From: Cupriavidus yeoncheonensis
GTDB taxonomy: Bacteria; Pseudomonadota; Gammaproteobacteria; Burkholderiales; Burkholderiaceae
Assembly (NCBI RefSeq): GCF_905397275.1
Contig: NZ_CAJPUY010000007.1
Coordinates: 1 to 64,000 of the forward strand
Reading direction: 5' to 3'
DNA length: 64,000 nt
Part shown: in pieces, positions 35,839 through 45,322 of the stretch
Numbering within the stretch: the stretch's first letter is position 1
How the letters are laid out: every line of letters starts with the position of its first letter
The notes under the pieces: generated by a model
What the model saw: the letters and a program-made list of their open reading frames with translations, nothing else
Told to the model about the DNA's origin: nothing
The model's database searches: none
Translations under genes and position numbers: made by a program

Positions 35839-37371
35839 CTACCTGCTGACTTCCTTCAGCGCGCGGGCGCGTGTGGCCTGCATATCCTGCATCAGCCGGT
35901 AGGCGGCGTAGTACTTGAAGATATTGCGCACATAGGTCGTGGTCTCGATGCCGATCTTCTCGGCCACCACGATTTCCACATTATTGAACCACTTGTCCGG
36001 GTCCAGCCCGCGCGCCGCGGCCTCCTTGCGCATCTTCGCGATATTGCCTGGCCCGGCGTTGTAGCTGGCGAAGGCAAAGAGCGGCCGGTTCGATTCCGAG
36101 AAGTGCGCATCGGGGAAATACCGCGTCATCAGGTGGTCCATATATTTGGCGCCGGCGTGGATGTTCGACTCGACCTCCCGGATATTGCCCACGTTGAGCT
36201 GCTTGCCGGTGGCGGGCATGATCTGCATGATGCCGATCGCGCCGACACGGCTGCGGGCCTGCTGGTTCAGTTGCGATTCCTGGAAACCCTGCGCGGCCAG
36301 CATCAGCGGGTCGAAGCTGTAGTCCTTGCCGTATTTGTCGAAGAAGGCAATGGTCTGCTCGAAGCGCTTGTACTCGGCGTCATTAGTGTTGTTGCGGATC
36401 TGCTTGATGCTTTTCATCAACTGCTTGAGCCGGTATTCCGCGACGCCGTGCTTCTTCAGGTAGTTGATATAGAAGTCGTTCAGCGCCAGCCGCATCTGCG
36501 GGCTGTTCTTGCGGAAGGCCCAGCCGATATAGCCCTCGGCGCGGACTACGAGATCCTCGCGCACATTGATTTTGGGGAGGATCTGCGCCCACATCGCGGC
36601 TTTCCAGTCGTCTACCACGATGATTTGCAGCAGGCCGGCATTGACCATCTCCATCGCATCTTCGTCCTCCAGCGCATCGGGCAGCAGCACAAGCCGGATG
36701 GGTGCCTTGCCGGTCTGGCGCAGGCTGTCGTTCAGGACCTTCAGGCTGTCGTAGTAGCTGCTGGTGCGCCGCACGTGCACGGTCTTGCCGGAGAGGTCCT
36801 GGAGGCCGGTCAGCACCGGCGCCTTGGGTCCCGTGACGATCAGCTCGCGTACGGGCTTGCGATCGCGCGGCGCGGTGAAGTCGACCACCTTGAGCCGGTC
36901 TTCGGTTTCGGTAATGTTGCCGGCGGCAATATCGCCCAGACCGGCGGCCAGGTCGGGCAGCAGGCGGTCGCGCGTCGTCGGGAGGATGATGACCGTCAGC
37001 GGGCGCTTGCCAAGGCGGCTGGCGTAGGTCTTGTTCAGGTAGCGCTCGAAGTCCCGTACCAGTCCGGCGGTAAGGCCGCATTCGTGGCCCTTGTCGCTGA
37101 AGTACAGCGTGCGGCTGTAGGGCACCAGCACGCGGATGACGCGCCGCTGGAGCATGGCGTCGAAATCGCCCTGCCAGGGTTTGTTGCCCAGGTTGAGCCG
37201 ACGCACGGCGGTGGCACGGGTTCCGGCAGGGGCGGGCGCCGCGGCCGCAGGCGCGGCAGCCAGGGGCGGCTTTTGCTGCGCGGCGGCCATCGGGCCGAAG
37301 AAGCAAGCTGCCGCCATCAGGCCTTGCAAGAGGAGGCCTGCCAGCATGGACGGCAAGCGTGGAGCGGGCAT
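35839..37371 (-). CDS. MltF-like membrane-bound lytic transglycosylase
   Basis: A 510-residue protein with a signal peptide (hydrophobic 9-30, ending near AAAQ), an Ala/Pro-rich linker, a periplasmic solute-binding domain (about 75-330, SBP_bac_3 type: VIRVLVPYSRTLYF, LGDIAAGNITETEDR, KTVHVRRTSSYYDSL), and a C-terminal SLT domain. The catalytic glutamate is in AAQGFQESQLNQQARS, followed by GAIGIMQIMPATG and FAFASYNAGPGNIAKM. It cuts peptidoglycan to 1,6-anhydromuropeptides in the periplasm. The architecture equals MltF. A second ATG lies eight codons in, and either could serve as the start. Confidence 0.88.
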   Translation of the reverse strand: MPAPRLPSMLAGLLLQGLMAAACFFGPMAAAQQKPPLAAAPAAAAPAPAGTRATAVRRLNLGNKPWQGDFDAMLQRRVIRVLVPYSRTLYFSDKGHECGLTAGLVRDFERYLNKTYASRLGKRPLTVIILPTTRDRLLPDLAAGLGDIAAGNITETEDRLKVVDFTAPRDRKPVRELIVTGPKAPVLTGLQDLSGKTVHVRRTSSYYDSLKVLNDSLRQTGKAPIRLVLLPDALEDEDAMEMVNAGLLQIIVVDDWKAAMWAQILPKINVREDLVVRAEGYIGWAFRKNSPQMRLALNDFYINYLKKHGVAEYRLKQLMKSIKQIRNNTNDAEYKRFEQTIAFFDKYGKDYSFDPLMLAAQGFQESQLNQQARSRVGAIGIMQIMPATGKQLNVGNIREVESNIHAGAKYMDHLMTRYFPDAHFSESNRPLFAFASYNAGPGNIAKMRKEAAARGLDPDKWFNNVEIVVAEKIGIETTTYVRNIFKYYAAYRLMQDMQATRARALKEVSR

Positions 37372-37524
37372 TTCGGCAGCGCCGCAGCCGGGATTGCCTG
37401 CGGCGCCTGCTCATTGAGTCTAGTGCGGATACGGGACGGTACAAGCCGGGCGTGAACCCTGCTCGCGGCATGCAGCGTCAGCGGTGGCACGCCTGGCCGC
37501 CGCCGACGAAGCGGCTGCAGCTTG

Positions 37525-37917
37525 CTACTGCTTTGGCGTCATGAGCTCCTGGCGGGCGGCGCTGTCCGCGGCCTGGTTCTCGGCCTTGCGTTCCTGCTTG
37601 GCTGAGTTGACGTCCTGCTTGTACTCGCCCTTGGCAGCCTTCTTGGAAGTCTTGTACTCATCAGACGCCTGCTTGCGCGCTTCGCGGCGTTGCACCAGCG
37701 GATCCTTTGGTGGCTCGATCTGGGTCATGCCGGGCGGGACGCCTTGCGCGGCGGCGGGCGCGGCGGGCGCGGCCGGCGTGGCGGGAGTTGCGGGAGTTGC
37801 GGGAGTTGCGGGAGTTGCGGGAGTCTGGGCAAAGGCGGCGGCACAACTCAGACCGGCCAGGACCGCGGCAAGTGCGCCGGCCTTACGGGTCGGACGGACG
37901 GGCTTTTTCAGATCCAT
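37525..37917 (-). CDS. Exported Lys/Ala-rich small protein with TPA repeats
   Basis: A 130-residue protein with a signal peptide (KKPVRPTRK charged start, hydrophobic AGALAAVLAGLSCAAAFA, cleavage near AFA-QTP). A run of five Ala-Thr-Pro units follows, encoded by a 9-bp tandem repeat. The rest is charged and probably coiled coil (RREARKQASDEYKTSKKAAK, then SAKQERKAENQ). Similar small periplasmic proteins occur in Burkholderiales without known function. The start at 37917 has a GAGG site; an ATG four codons upstream is possible. Confidence 0.65.
   Translation of the reverse strand: MDLKKPVRPTRKAGALAAVLAGLSCAAAFAQTPATPATPATPATPATPAAPAAPAAAQGVPPGMTQIEPPKDPLVQRREARKQASDEYKTSKKAAKGEYKQDVNSAKQERKAENQAADSAARQELMTPKQ
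37781..37825. repeat. Tandem repeat, 5 x 9 bp, within the exported protein gene
   Basis: GCGGGAGTT occurs four times, with a fifth copy ending in C. On the coding strand it gives a Thr-Pro-Ala repeat. Such in-frame repeats can gain or lose units by slippage without breaking the reading frame. Confidence 0.9.
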
Positions 37918-38340
37918 TTGGAACCTCATCAGGTTGTTGTCGGATGCGACCGGCAGGCAGGCTGTTGCACGGGAGCAGATAGCGGCACCTGTGATCCAGC
38001 GGGTCGTCGGCTGCAGGGTTCAATCTAGCGGCGGGATGGGGTTGGCGATGTCGGGGTTGGGCCGAATGAATGGGGGGGGATGTCTGACAGCGGTGTAGAG
38101 CCTCGCGGGCTCGGCTGTTTCGGAGTCTGGCCGACGAGTCACTTGTACGAGCGGCGAAAGTAAGCAAAAGGCGCATTTACCGGGTGGGCAATGGCCCGGA
38201 CCGGAAAGGCGAGAATTCTTTCTGCATTGCGGACGGTGTGCGAGTCAGCTTTTCCCGATGCCATGCCAGGGGACCGTATCGGACGAGGGGCGAGACCGTA
38301 CAATGCCGTGGCTGGCTGCGTCACGGCCGCCACGGACGCA
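37918..38340. other. Gene-free stretch
   Basis: About 420 bases between two minus-strand genes. The small frames here have no recognisable protein character. It should hold the promoter of the exported protein gene and the terminator of the response regulator gene, but neither is clear by eye. Confidence 0.4.
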
Positions 38341-38970
38341 TCATGGGCCGATCAGCCCTTCCCTGGTGGCGCGAACGACGGCTTCGACGCGCGTGGCGAC
38401 GCCCAGCTTCTCGCGCGCATTGTCGATGTGGAAATCGACGGTGCGCTTCGACAGGCCCAGGATCGTGGCGATCTCGCCCGAGGTCTTGCCGCGCGCCGAC
38501 CACGAGAGCGCTTCGATTTCCCGCTCGCTCAGGGCAACGTGCAGCGGCGCGTGACGCGGGGTCTTCGCGGCGCGTGCCAGCCGGGCTTCGATGATGCTCT
38601 CGAGAATGTCGAAGTCGACGGGCTTGGTCACGTAGTCGTCGGCGCCGAGGCGCCGGCCCTTGAGTTCAGCGTCGCGTTGGGCGAGCGCAGTGAGGAAGAC
38701 AAGCGGGATCCCGGCAAAGCGGGGCGCGAGGGCGCGCAGGCGGGTCAGCAGTTCGAAGCCGTCCATGACGGGCATGCCGACGTCGCACGGGACAAGATCG
38801 GGCGGCGCGCGCAGGACCGACGCGAAGCCGGACCGGCCGTCATGCTCGACCGTGACCTGATAGCCCCGCTCGACCAGTTCTTCGGCAATCAGCGCGGCGG
38901 TTTCGGCATCATCTTCAATGCACAGGATATGTCGTGGCGCGTTGTCGGCGGGAGTGGAAGGGGTAGACAT
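38341..38970 (-). CDS. Response regulator with LuxR-type DNA-binding domain
   Basis: A 209-residue regulator. Receiver domain: ILCIEDDAETAALI acidic pair, PDLVPCDVGMPVMDGFEL with the phospho-acceptor Asp, LVFLTA, and DDYVTKPVDF with the conserved lysine. The C-terminal domain is a LuxR/NarL helix-turn-helix: LSEREIEALSWSARGKTSGE and IATILGLSKRTVDFHIDN. No partner histidine kinase is adjacent, so it is an orphan here. It stands next to the IS630/RND scar, which may have removed its original neighbours. Confidence 0.88.
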   Translation of the reverse strand: MSTPSTPADNAPRHILCIEDDAETAALIAEELVERGYQVTVEHDGRSGFASVLRAPPDLVPCDVGMPVMDGFELLTRLRALAPRFAGIPLVFLTALAQRDAELKGRRLGADDYVTKPVDFDILESIIEARLARAAKTPRHAPLHVALSEREIEALSWSARGKTSGEIATILGLSKRTVDFHIDNAREKLGVATRVEAVVRATREGLIGP

Positions 38971-39037
38971 GACGGATGGCGTCGGAGGCCGCGGCCGGCT
39001 ACCTCCAGGTTATTGATCCGGCATAGTCGAACTTGAA

Positions 39038-39906
39038 TCAAGCCGCATAGCGAACAGGCCCATGCTCGAAGTACTTTCGAATCCGCTCAGGCTGACGTTG
39101 CACGCTGCGCAAGTGGCGCGCGGTGGCTTTGACCAACTGCAGCTTCGTGCGTGCCGGGGCCAGCGTCGTCACAGCCTGCTTGATGTCTGCGTTGGCCGTC
39201 GGGGTTGAGCTCGGGGCTATAGCTGGGCAGGTAGAACACCTCGATCGCATCGACATGATCGGCCAGCCAGGCCTTCACCGGTTTGGCGTGGTGCACCCGC
39301 AGGTTGTCCAAGATCAGGAACAGTTTTTTGCTCGCACCTGTGATCAACCGGCGCAGAAAGTCGATCAGGATGCGCGCGTTGAGCGCCCCGTCGAAGATGC
39401 GCCAGCGCATCTGTCCTTTGTTGGTCACGGTGGAGATGACCGACAAGCCATGGCGTTTGTTGTTGACTCGGATCACCGGCGTTTGCCCCTTGGGCGCGAA
39501 GCCGCGTCCGCGCACGTCGTCGCTGCGAAGACCGCTCTCATCGCCCCAGTGAATCTCGGCACCCTCGGCCTTGGCCCGCGCTGCGATGACCGGGTAGTCC
39601 TCGTCCAGCCACTTCTTGACCGCCGCAGGCGATTGTTCGTAGGCCTTCTTCATCGGCTTTTGCGCCGTGAAGCCCCAGCGCGACAAATACAGCCCCATCG
39701 TGCGCACTGGCAGCCGCACACCAAAGCGCTGCTCGATGAGTTGCGACACCGCCGCGCGCGTCCACAGCGCGTAGGGCATCTTCAACTGGTCGGGCGTCTT
39801 GTCCGTGATGAGTTTGCGCACCGTCGCCTCCTGCGTCGCATCCAGCAGTCGGCCCTCGCCGCTCTTGCGCCCGCTGGGCGCATCGCGCAAGGCCTTCGCA
39901 CCTGCC
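39038..39906 (-). pseudogene. IS630-family transposase remnant (N-terminus lost, C-terminus frameshifted)
   Basis: The middle of an IS630-type transposase is clear: a helix-turn-helix part (MPYALWTRAAVSQLIEQRFG), AEIHWGDESGLRSDD with the first catalytic Asp, KLFLILDNLRVHHAKPVKAW with the second Asp, and YLPSYSPELNP before the third acidic residue. The start is missing: upstream, the frame runs straight into antisense RND-pump DNA near 39906. Near 39205 the frame breaks, and the true C-terminus (NADIKQAVTTLAPARTKLQ) continues in another frame to 39038. The transposase cannot be functional as it stands. Terminal inverted repeats were not identified. Confidence 0.8.
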
Positions 39907-40404
39907 AAGAAGCGGCTGGAGCTGGCTGTGCCGGTCAGCATCCTGATCATCATGGTGCTGCTGTACGGCCTGTTCAATTCGCTGCGCGACAGTGTGATGG
40001 CGCTGGCGGGCATTCCGTTCGCCATTGCGGGCGGGGTGTTCGCGCTGTTCGCGACCGGACTCGATTTCAGCATCTCCGCGGCCATCGGCTTCGTGTCGCT
40101 GTTCGGGGTCTCGGTGATGGACGGCATCCTGATGATCACGTACTACAACCAGTTGCGCCAGCAGGGCGAGAAATCCGAAGCCGCGATGTCCCAGGCCGCG
40201 CAGCAGCGCATGCGGCCCATGCTGATGACGGCGCTGTCGGCTTGCATCGGGCTGTTCCCGGCGGCGATTTCGACCGGGATCGGCAGCCAGGTGCAACGGC
40301 CGTTGGCGACTGTGGTGGTGGGCGGGATGCTGATCGGGCCGTTGATGCTGCTGGTCATCGTGCCGGCGCTGCGCATGGTGTTCATCGGCAGGAAGGAACG
40401 CTGA
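39907..40404 (+). pseudogene. 3' remnant of an RND-type efflux pump gene (CzcA/CusA-like)
   Basis: About 165 codons encode the C-terminal membrane part of a heavy-metal RND pump: LELAVPVSILIIMVLLYGLF, ALAGIPFAIAGGVFALFATG, SAAIGFVSLFGVSVMDGIL, RMRPMLMTALSACIGLFPAA, and the final helix GGMLIGPLMLLVIVPALRM. The ~880 residues that should precede are absent; IS630 DNA lies there instead. No start codon belongs to it. The fragment implies that a metal-efflux operon once stood here and was deleted by an IS-linked rearrangement. Confidence 0.85.
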
Positions 40405-40585
40405 CTGCACATGGAATGGAGGCGCGAAGGCCGGCCGGTTCGCGTTATCCCTGTCCAGCCGCACTGGCGTTGTGTATATTAATCGCCACTTATCGGCGCG
40501 CTACAGAGGCCGTGCAGGCCGGCCGCAACGCCCGCCAAGGCCCCCCCGAGGCCGACCAAGGGAAAACCCGTATCAAGTCCCTGTC

Positions 40586-40614
40586 TTGAAATGGCCATAC
40601 CCCGTCCCTATAAT
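40586..40614 (+). promoter_or_regulatory. Sigma-70 promoter of groESL
   Basis: TTGAAA (40586-40591) and TATAAT (40609-40614) are separated by exactly 17 bases. The -10 element abuts the CIRCE operator, so a bound HrcA repressor would cover the transcription start. No good sigma-32 heat-shock promoter was seen in addition. Confidence 0.9.
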
Positions 40615-40640
40615 TAGCACTCGCTGGGGGTGAGTGCTAA
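40614..40640 (+). promoter_or_regulatory. CIRCE operator (HrcA binding site)
   Basis: TTAGCACTC - nine bases - GAGTGCTAA is a perfect match to the CIRCE consensus. HrcA binds this inverted repeat and represses groESL until heat or other stress occupies GroEL. It overlaps the last base of the -10 element and lies about 90 bases before the groES start. Confidence 0.97.
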
Positions 40641-40732
40641 CAGCTCCCTGCGGTACCCGAAATTCCGCGGCCGCCGAACCTGATCGCGGCTCGCATGTGA
40701 ATCAAAACTCACTTTTGTATTTAGGAGTCCGT

Positions 40733-41023
40733 ATGAACCTGCGTCCTTTGCACGACCGTGTGATCGTGAAGCGTCTGGACAATGAAACCAAGACCGCGTC
40801 CGGTATCGTGATTCCCGACAATGCCGCCGAGAAGCCGGATCAAGGCGAAGTGCTGGCCGTCGGCCCGGGCAAGAAGGATGACAAGGGCAACAACATTGTC
40901 CTCGACGTCAAGGTGGGTGACCGCGTGCTGTTCGGCAAGTACGCCGGCCAAGCCGTGAAGGTGGAAGGCCAGGAACTGCTGGTCATGCGCGAAGAAGACA
41001 TCATGGCCGTGGTGAACAAGTAA
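40733..41023 (+). CDS. groES: Co-chaperonin GroES
   Basis: A 96-residue co-chaperonin (Hsp10) that caps the GroEL ring during ATP-driven folding in the cytosol. It starts [15 protein letters not shown], contains the mobile loop [18 protein letters not shown], and has VLAVGPG and [17 protein letters not shown]. The ATG at 40733 has an AGGAG site; the frame is open upstream but the conserved start is unmistakable. It is first in the groES-groEL operon under CIRCE control. Confidence 0.98.
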   Translation: MNLRPLHDRVIVKRLDNETKTASGIVIPDNAAEKPDQGEVLAVGPGKKDDKGNNIVLDVKVGDRVLFGKYAGQAVKVEGQELLVMREEDIMAVVNK

Positions 41024-41057
41024 TCACTTGTTGACGACTACCACCGTACCGAATTAG

Positions 41058-42713
<1,656 letters not shown>

Positions 42714-42751
42714 TTCATCGCCGACCGACTGCCGTTCGCGGCGGGCTGTCT

Positions 42752-42789
42752 AAAAAAACCCCCGCAAGCGAAAGCTTGCGGGGGTTTTT
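42752..42789 (+). terminator. Rho-independent terminator after groEL
   Basis: A perfect stem of about 16 bp (AAAAACCCCCGCAAGC / GCTTGCGGGGGTTTTT) with a GAAA tetraloop, T-run included. The A-run on the 5' side means it can work in both directions. Confidence 0.95.
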
Positions 42790-43094
42790 GCGTCCGACCG
42801 TGGCCGCGCACGCGGCGCGACAAGACGGTCGATTTTCCCTGATCGAACAGGCCCAGCGTGTGCTATGGCGACCCGCGGTTGCGGGGGCGCGACTGGAATA
42901 CCGGCGAGCCGTTCGAGATCGCGCGCCATCTTCCGCACCATCGTGGCCGGCGTGCTGTTTCCGTACAAGACCACGCGTCATTTCTTCGAGCCGCGGCTCG
43001 GGATACGGCGGTGCCGCTGACGCGGCTCAAGGGGGGAGAGGCAGGGTGGCCGGCACCAGGCAACCAGGGCTCGGGCAGGGCCGAGGCCAGCGGA
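42790..43094. other. Gene-free stretch between groEL and the gtrA-like gene
   Basis: About 300 bases. Short frames on the minus strand (e.g. reading LERLAGIPVAPPQP) hint at old coding remnants, but nothing is identifiable. It is downstream of both flanking convergent genes. Confidence 0.4.
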
Positions 43095-43490
43095 TCAGGC
43101 CGGGCGGAACGTGTACTGACGGTCCAGCTTGTACTTCACCGTGTACCCAATGGCCAGGCCGATCACTGCGCCGAGGTAGCGCATCTCGCGCGTGTCGAAC
43201 AGATAGTCGAAACCGAACTCGAAGGCCCAGAACATCAGGGTGGTCGCCAGTCCGGTCGCGGTATATATGATGAAGGTCTGCCCGTCGTGGCTCGCGTTGC
43301 GCGGGCTGAACCGGAAGATGAAGCGCTTGTCGAGTACATATTTCAGGAGCAGTCCCACTCCCGTCCCCGCGACCACGGAAAGCAATACCTGGAAAGGTCC
43401 CGTGTAATGTCGGATCAGGATGTCCTGGACGCCAATGTTTGCCGCCGTAGCGATCAGCGCGAGCATCGCATAGGTAATAGCCAACCCCAT
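43095..43490 (-). CDS. GtrA-family membrane protein (possible polyprenyl-phosphate-sugar flippase)
   Basis: A 131-residue protein with four predicted membrane helices: about 5-27, 37-55, 73-95 and 103-120. It has the GtrA signatures GVGLLLKYVLDKRFIF and GYTVKYKLDRQYTF. GtrA proteins are thought to flip polyprenyl-phosphate-linked sugars across the membrane. In mycobacteria a GtrA protein (Rv3789) is encoded beside the DprE1/DprE2 genes and is implicated in handling decaprenyl-phosphoryl-arabinose. Here it is divergent from a cluster encoding HAD-UbiA, DprE1-like and DprE2-like proteins, which supports the same role by analogy. Confidence 0.85.
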   Translation of the reverse strand: MGLAITYAMLALIATAANIGVQDILIRHYTGPFQVLLSVVAGTGVGLLLKYVLDKRFIFRFSPRNASHDGQTFIIYTATGLATTLMFWAFEFGFDYLFDTREMRYLGAVIGLAIGYTVKYKLDRQYTFRPA

Positions 43491-43881
43491 AACCTGTCAT
43501 CACCCGTAAAGTTGATGCCGAAGTCTGAACCACCCCTGTCCTGACCGTCAATGCGGGCGCTTCACTAGTGCATTTGGCGGATTGTGTGCGCCTTGTTACT
43601 GCCTAGAATCAAGCTCAAGTGCCGGTCAGAAGCAAGCATCATTTCGCGAAGTGACATAAGGCAGGTCACGACAGGCGCTACAAATTAAAGCAAAAAACAA
43701 CGGTTTGACGGACGAATGCGGGTTGGCATCACGGTTGGCGGGCAGGGCACGCGCCAGGATTTCCCCGACATGACGAAGATTCCGGGCAATACGCCGGAAG
43801 CGCCTTCGCCGGGAAGCACGGCCGCACTCTGATCACGTCTTGCCAGGTTGCCCGGCCCTTGTTGTCTGCCGGGGAGAAGTC
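43491..43881. other. Divergent intergenic region
   Basis: About 390 bases between the gtrA-like gene and the plus-strand HAD-UbiA gene. It must hold two outward promoters. No convincing hexamer pair stands out; the A+T-rich patch around 43680-43715 is the likeliest site for the rightward one. Confidence 0.4.
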
Positions 43882-45306
43882 ATGGGCAAGCCGAAGATTC
43901 CGCTTTGCGTGGACCTGGATGGGACGCTGATCCCAGGGGACCTGCTACTTGAGTCGTGCATCGCCCTGCTCAGGCAGAACCCGCTTTATCTGTTGCTGAT
44001 ACCCTGCTGGCTTTGCCGGGGCAAGGCCTATCTCAAAGCGCAGATCGCTCGCCGCGCACAGCTGAATCATGCCTCGTTGCCGTTCCACCGCGAACTGGTC
44101 GCCTGGCTCAGGGAGCAGAAGCAGCGTGGACGCCCGCTCTGGCTTTGCACGGCCGCCAACCACCGCCTGGCGGAGGCCGTGGCGAACCATCTCAAACTGT
44201 TCGATGGGGTCCTTGCCAGCAGCGATACCCACAATCTCCGTGGACGGCAGAAGGCGTATTCGCTGGCGCAAAAATTCGGCGCCAAAGGGTTTGACTATTG
44301 CGGTAACGATCGTGTGGATCTGGCCGTGTGGTCTGTCAGTCGCGGCGGAGTGGTCGTGAATGCGAGCAAGGGCGTGGAAGCCCGGGCCCGCGCCGTCACG
44401 GATATCTACAAAACTTTTGCGCCTGATGGCCATATCGTACGCGCCGTCGCAAAGACGCTGCGTCCGCATCAATGGGTAAAGAACCTGCTGCTGCTGGTGC
44501 CGCTGGCGGCGGCGCACAAGCTCGGCGAGCCCGGTGCGCTGGGCTCGGCGCTGCAGGCGTTCGTGGCATTCAGCCTGTGTGCGTCGTCAGTCTATGTGCT
44601 CAATGACATGCTGGATGTGGAATCGGACCGCCTGCATCCCAGCAAATCCCGTCGACCCTTTGCCTCAGGACAGCTTTCGCTGTTAGCCGGATTCTTCCTT
44701 GCGCCGCTGTTGCTGGCCGGCGCAGTGGCCGCCGCGTGGACGCTTCCATGGGAATTCAAGAGTGTATTGTGCGGATACTATGCCCTGACGCTGGCATATT
44801 CCACGGTCCTGAAGCGGCTGGTGGTGGCCGACGTCGTGGTCCTGGCCGCGCTTTACACGATTCGCATCGTGGCGGGCGCCATGGCGGTAGGCGTGGTTCT
44901 GTCATTCTGGCTGCTGATGTTCTCGCTGGCGCTCTTCTTCAGCCTGGCGCTCGTGAAGCGTTATGCCGAACTGAAGGTCATGCAGCGCGAAGGCCGGCTG
45001 GAGTCGGCAGGGCGGGGCTATCGTCTGGAAGACCTTGCGATCGTAGAGAATCTCGGGACGGCCGCGGGCTACCTGAGCGTCGTGGTGTTGGCACTCTACA
45101 TCAACAGTCCGGCTGTCGAGATGCTCTATCGCCGGCCCCAGTTCATCTGGGGGCTCTGCATGCTGTTGCTGTATTGGATCAGCCGGGTATGGGTGCTGGC
45201 CCACCGGGGCATGATGCACGACGATCCGGTCGTGTTCGCACTGAAGGACAGGGCGAGCCTTGCCATCGTCCTGTGCGGGGCAGTGACCGTGTACCTTGCC
45301 ACATGA
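43882..45306 (+). CDS. HAD-UbiA fusion: phosphoribosyl-polyprenyl-phosphate synthase-like prenyltransferase
   Basis: A 474-residue two-domain protein. Residues 1-190 form a HAD-type phosphatase (PLCVDLDGTLIPGDLL, LWLCTAANHRLAE, FDYCGNDRVDLAVW). Residues about 200-474 form a UbiA-type membrane prenyltransferase with RPHQWVKNLLLL and the metal motif NDMLDVESDRLHPSKSRRP. The UbiA half resembles mycobacterial Rv3806c, which joins phosphoribosyl pyrophosphate to decaprenyl phosphate; the HAD half would then remove the 5-phosphate. The product would be polyprenyl-phosphoryl-ribose, the substrate of the DprE1-like enzyme encoded next. The next gene starts just after or over its stop. The ATG at 43882 has a GGGGAGAAG site. 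Confidence 0.85.
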   Translation: MGKPKIPLCVDLDGTLIPGDLLLESCIALLRQNPLYLLLIPCWLCRGKAYLKAQIARRAQLNHASLPFHRELVAWLREQKQRGRPLWLCTAANHRLAEAVANHLKLFDGVLASSDTHNLRGRQKAYSLAQKFGAKGFDYCGNDRVDLAVWSVSRGGVVVNASKGVEARARAVTDIYKTFAPDGHIVRAVAKTLRPHQWVKNLLLLVPLAAAHKLGEPGALGSALQAFVAFSLCASSVYVLNDMLDVESDRLHPSKSRRPFASGQLSLLAGFFLAPLLLAGAVAAAWTLPWEFKSVLCGYYALTLAYSTVLKRLVVADVVVLAALYTIRIVAGAMAVGVVLSFWLLMFSLALFFSLALVKRYAELKVMQREGRLESAGRGYRLEDLAIVENLGTAAGYLSVVVLALYINSPAVEMLYRRPQFIWGLCMLLLYWISRVWVLAHRGMMHDDPVVFALKDRASLAIVLCGAVTVYLAT

Positions 45307-45322
45307 CATGGAGCGGCAACCG

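Noticed and set aside
40585..40607. Possible sigma-32 heat-shock promoter at groESL
   Set aside because: CTTGAAA is present, but the CCCC element follows after only about 8 bases, too close for sigma-32. The sigma-70 pair with CIRCE explains the site better.
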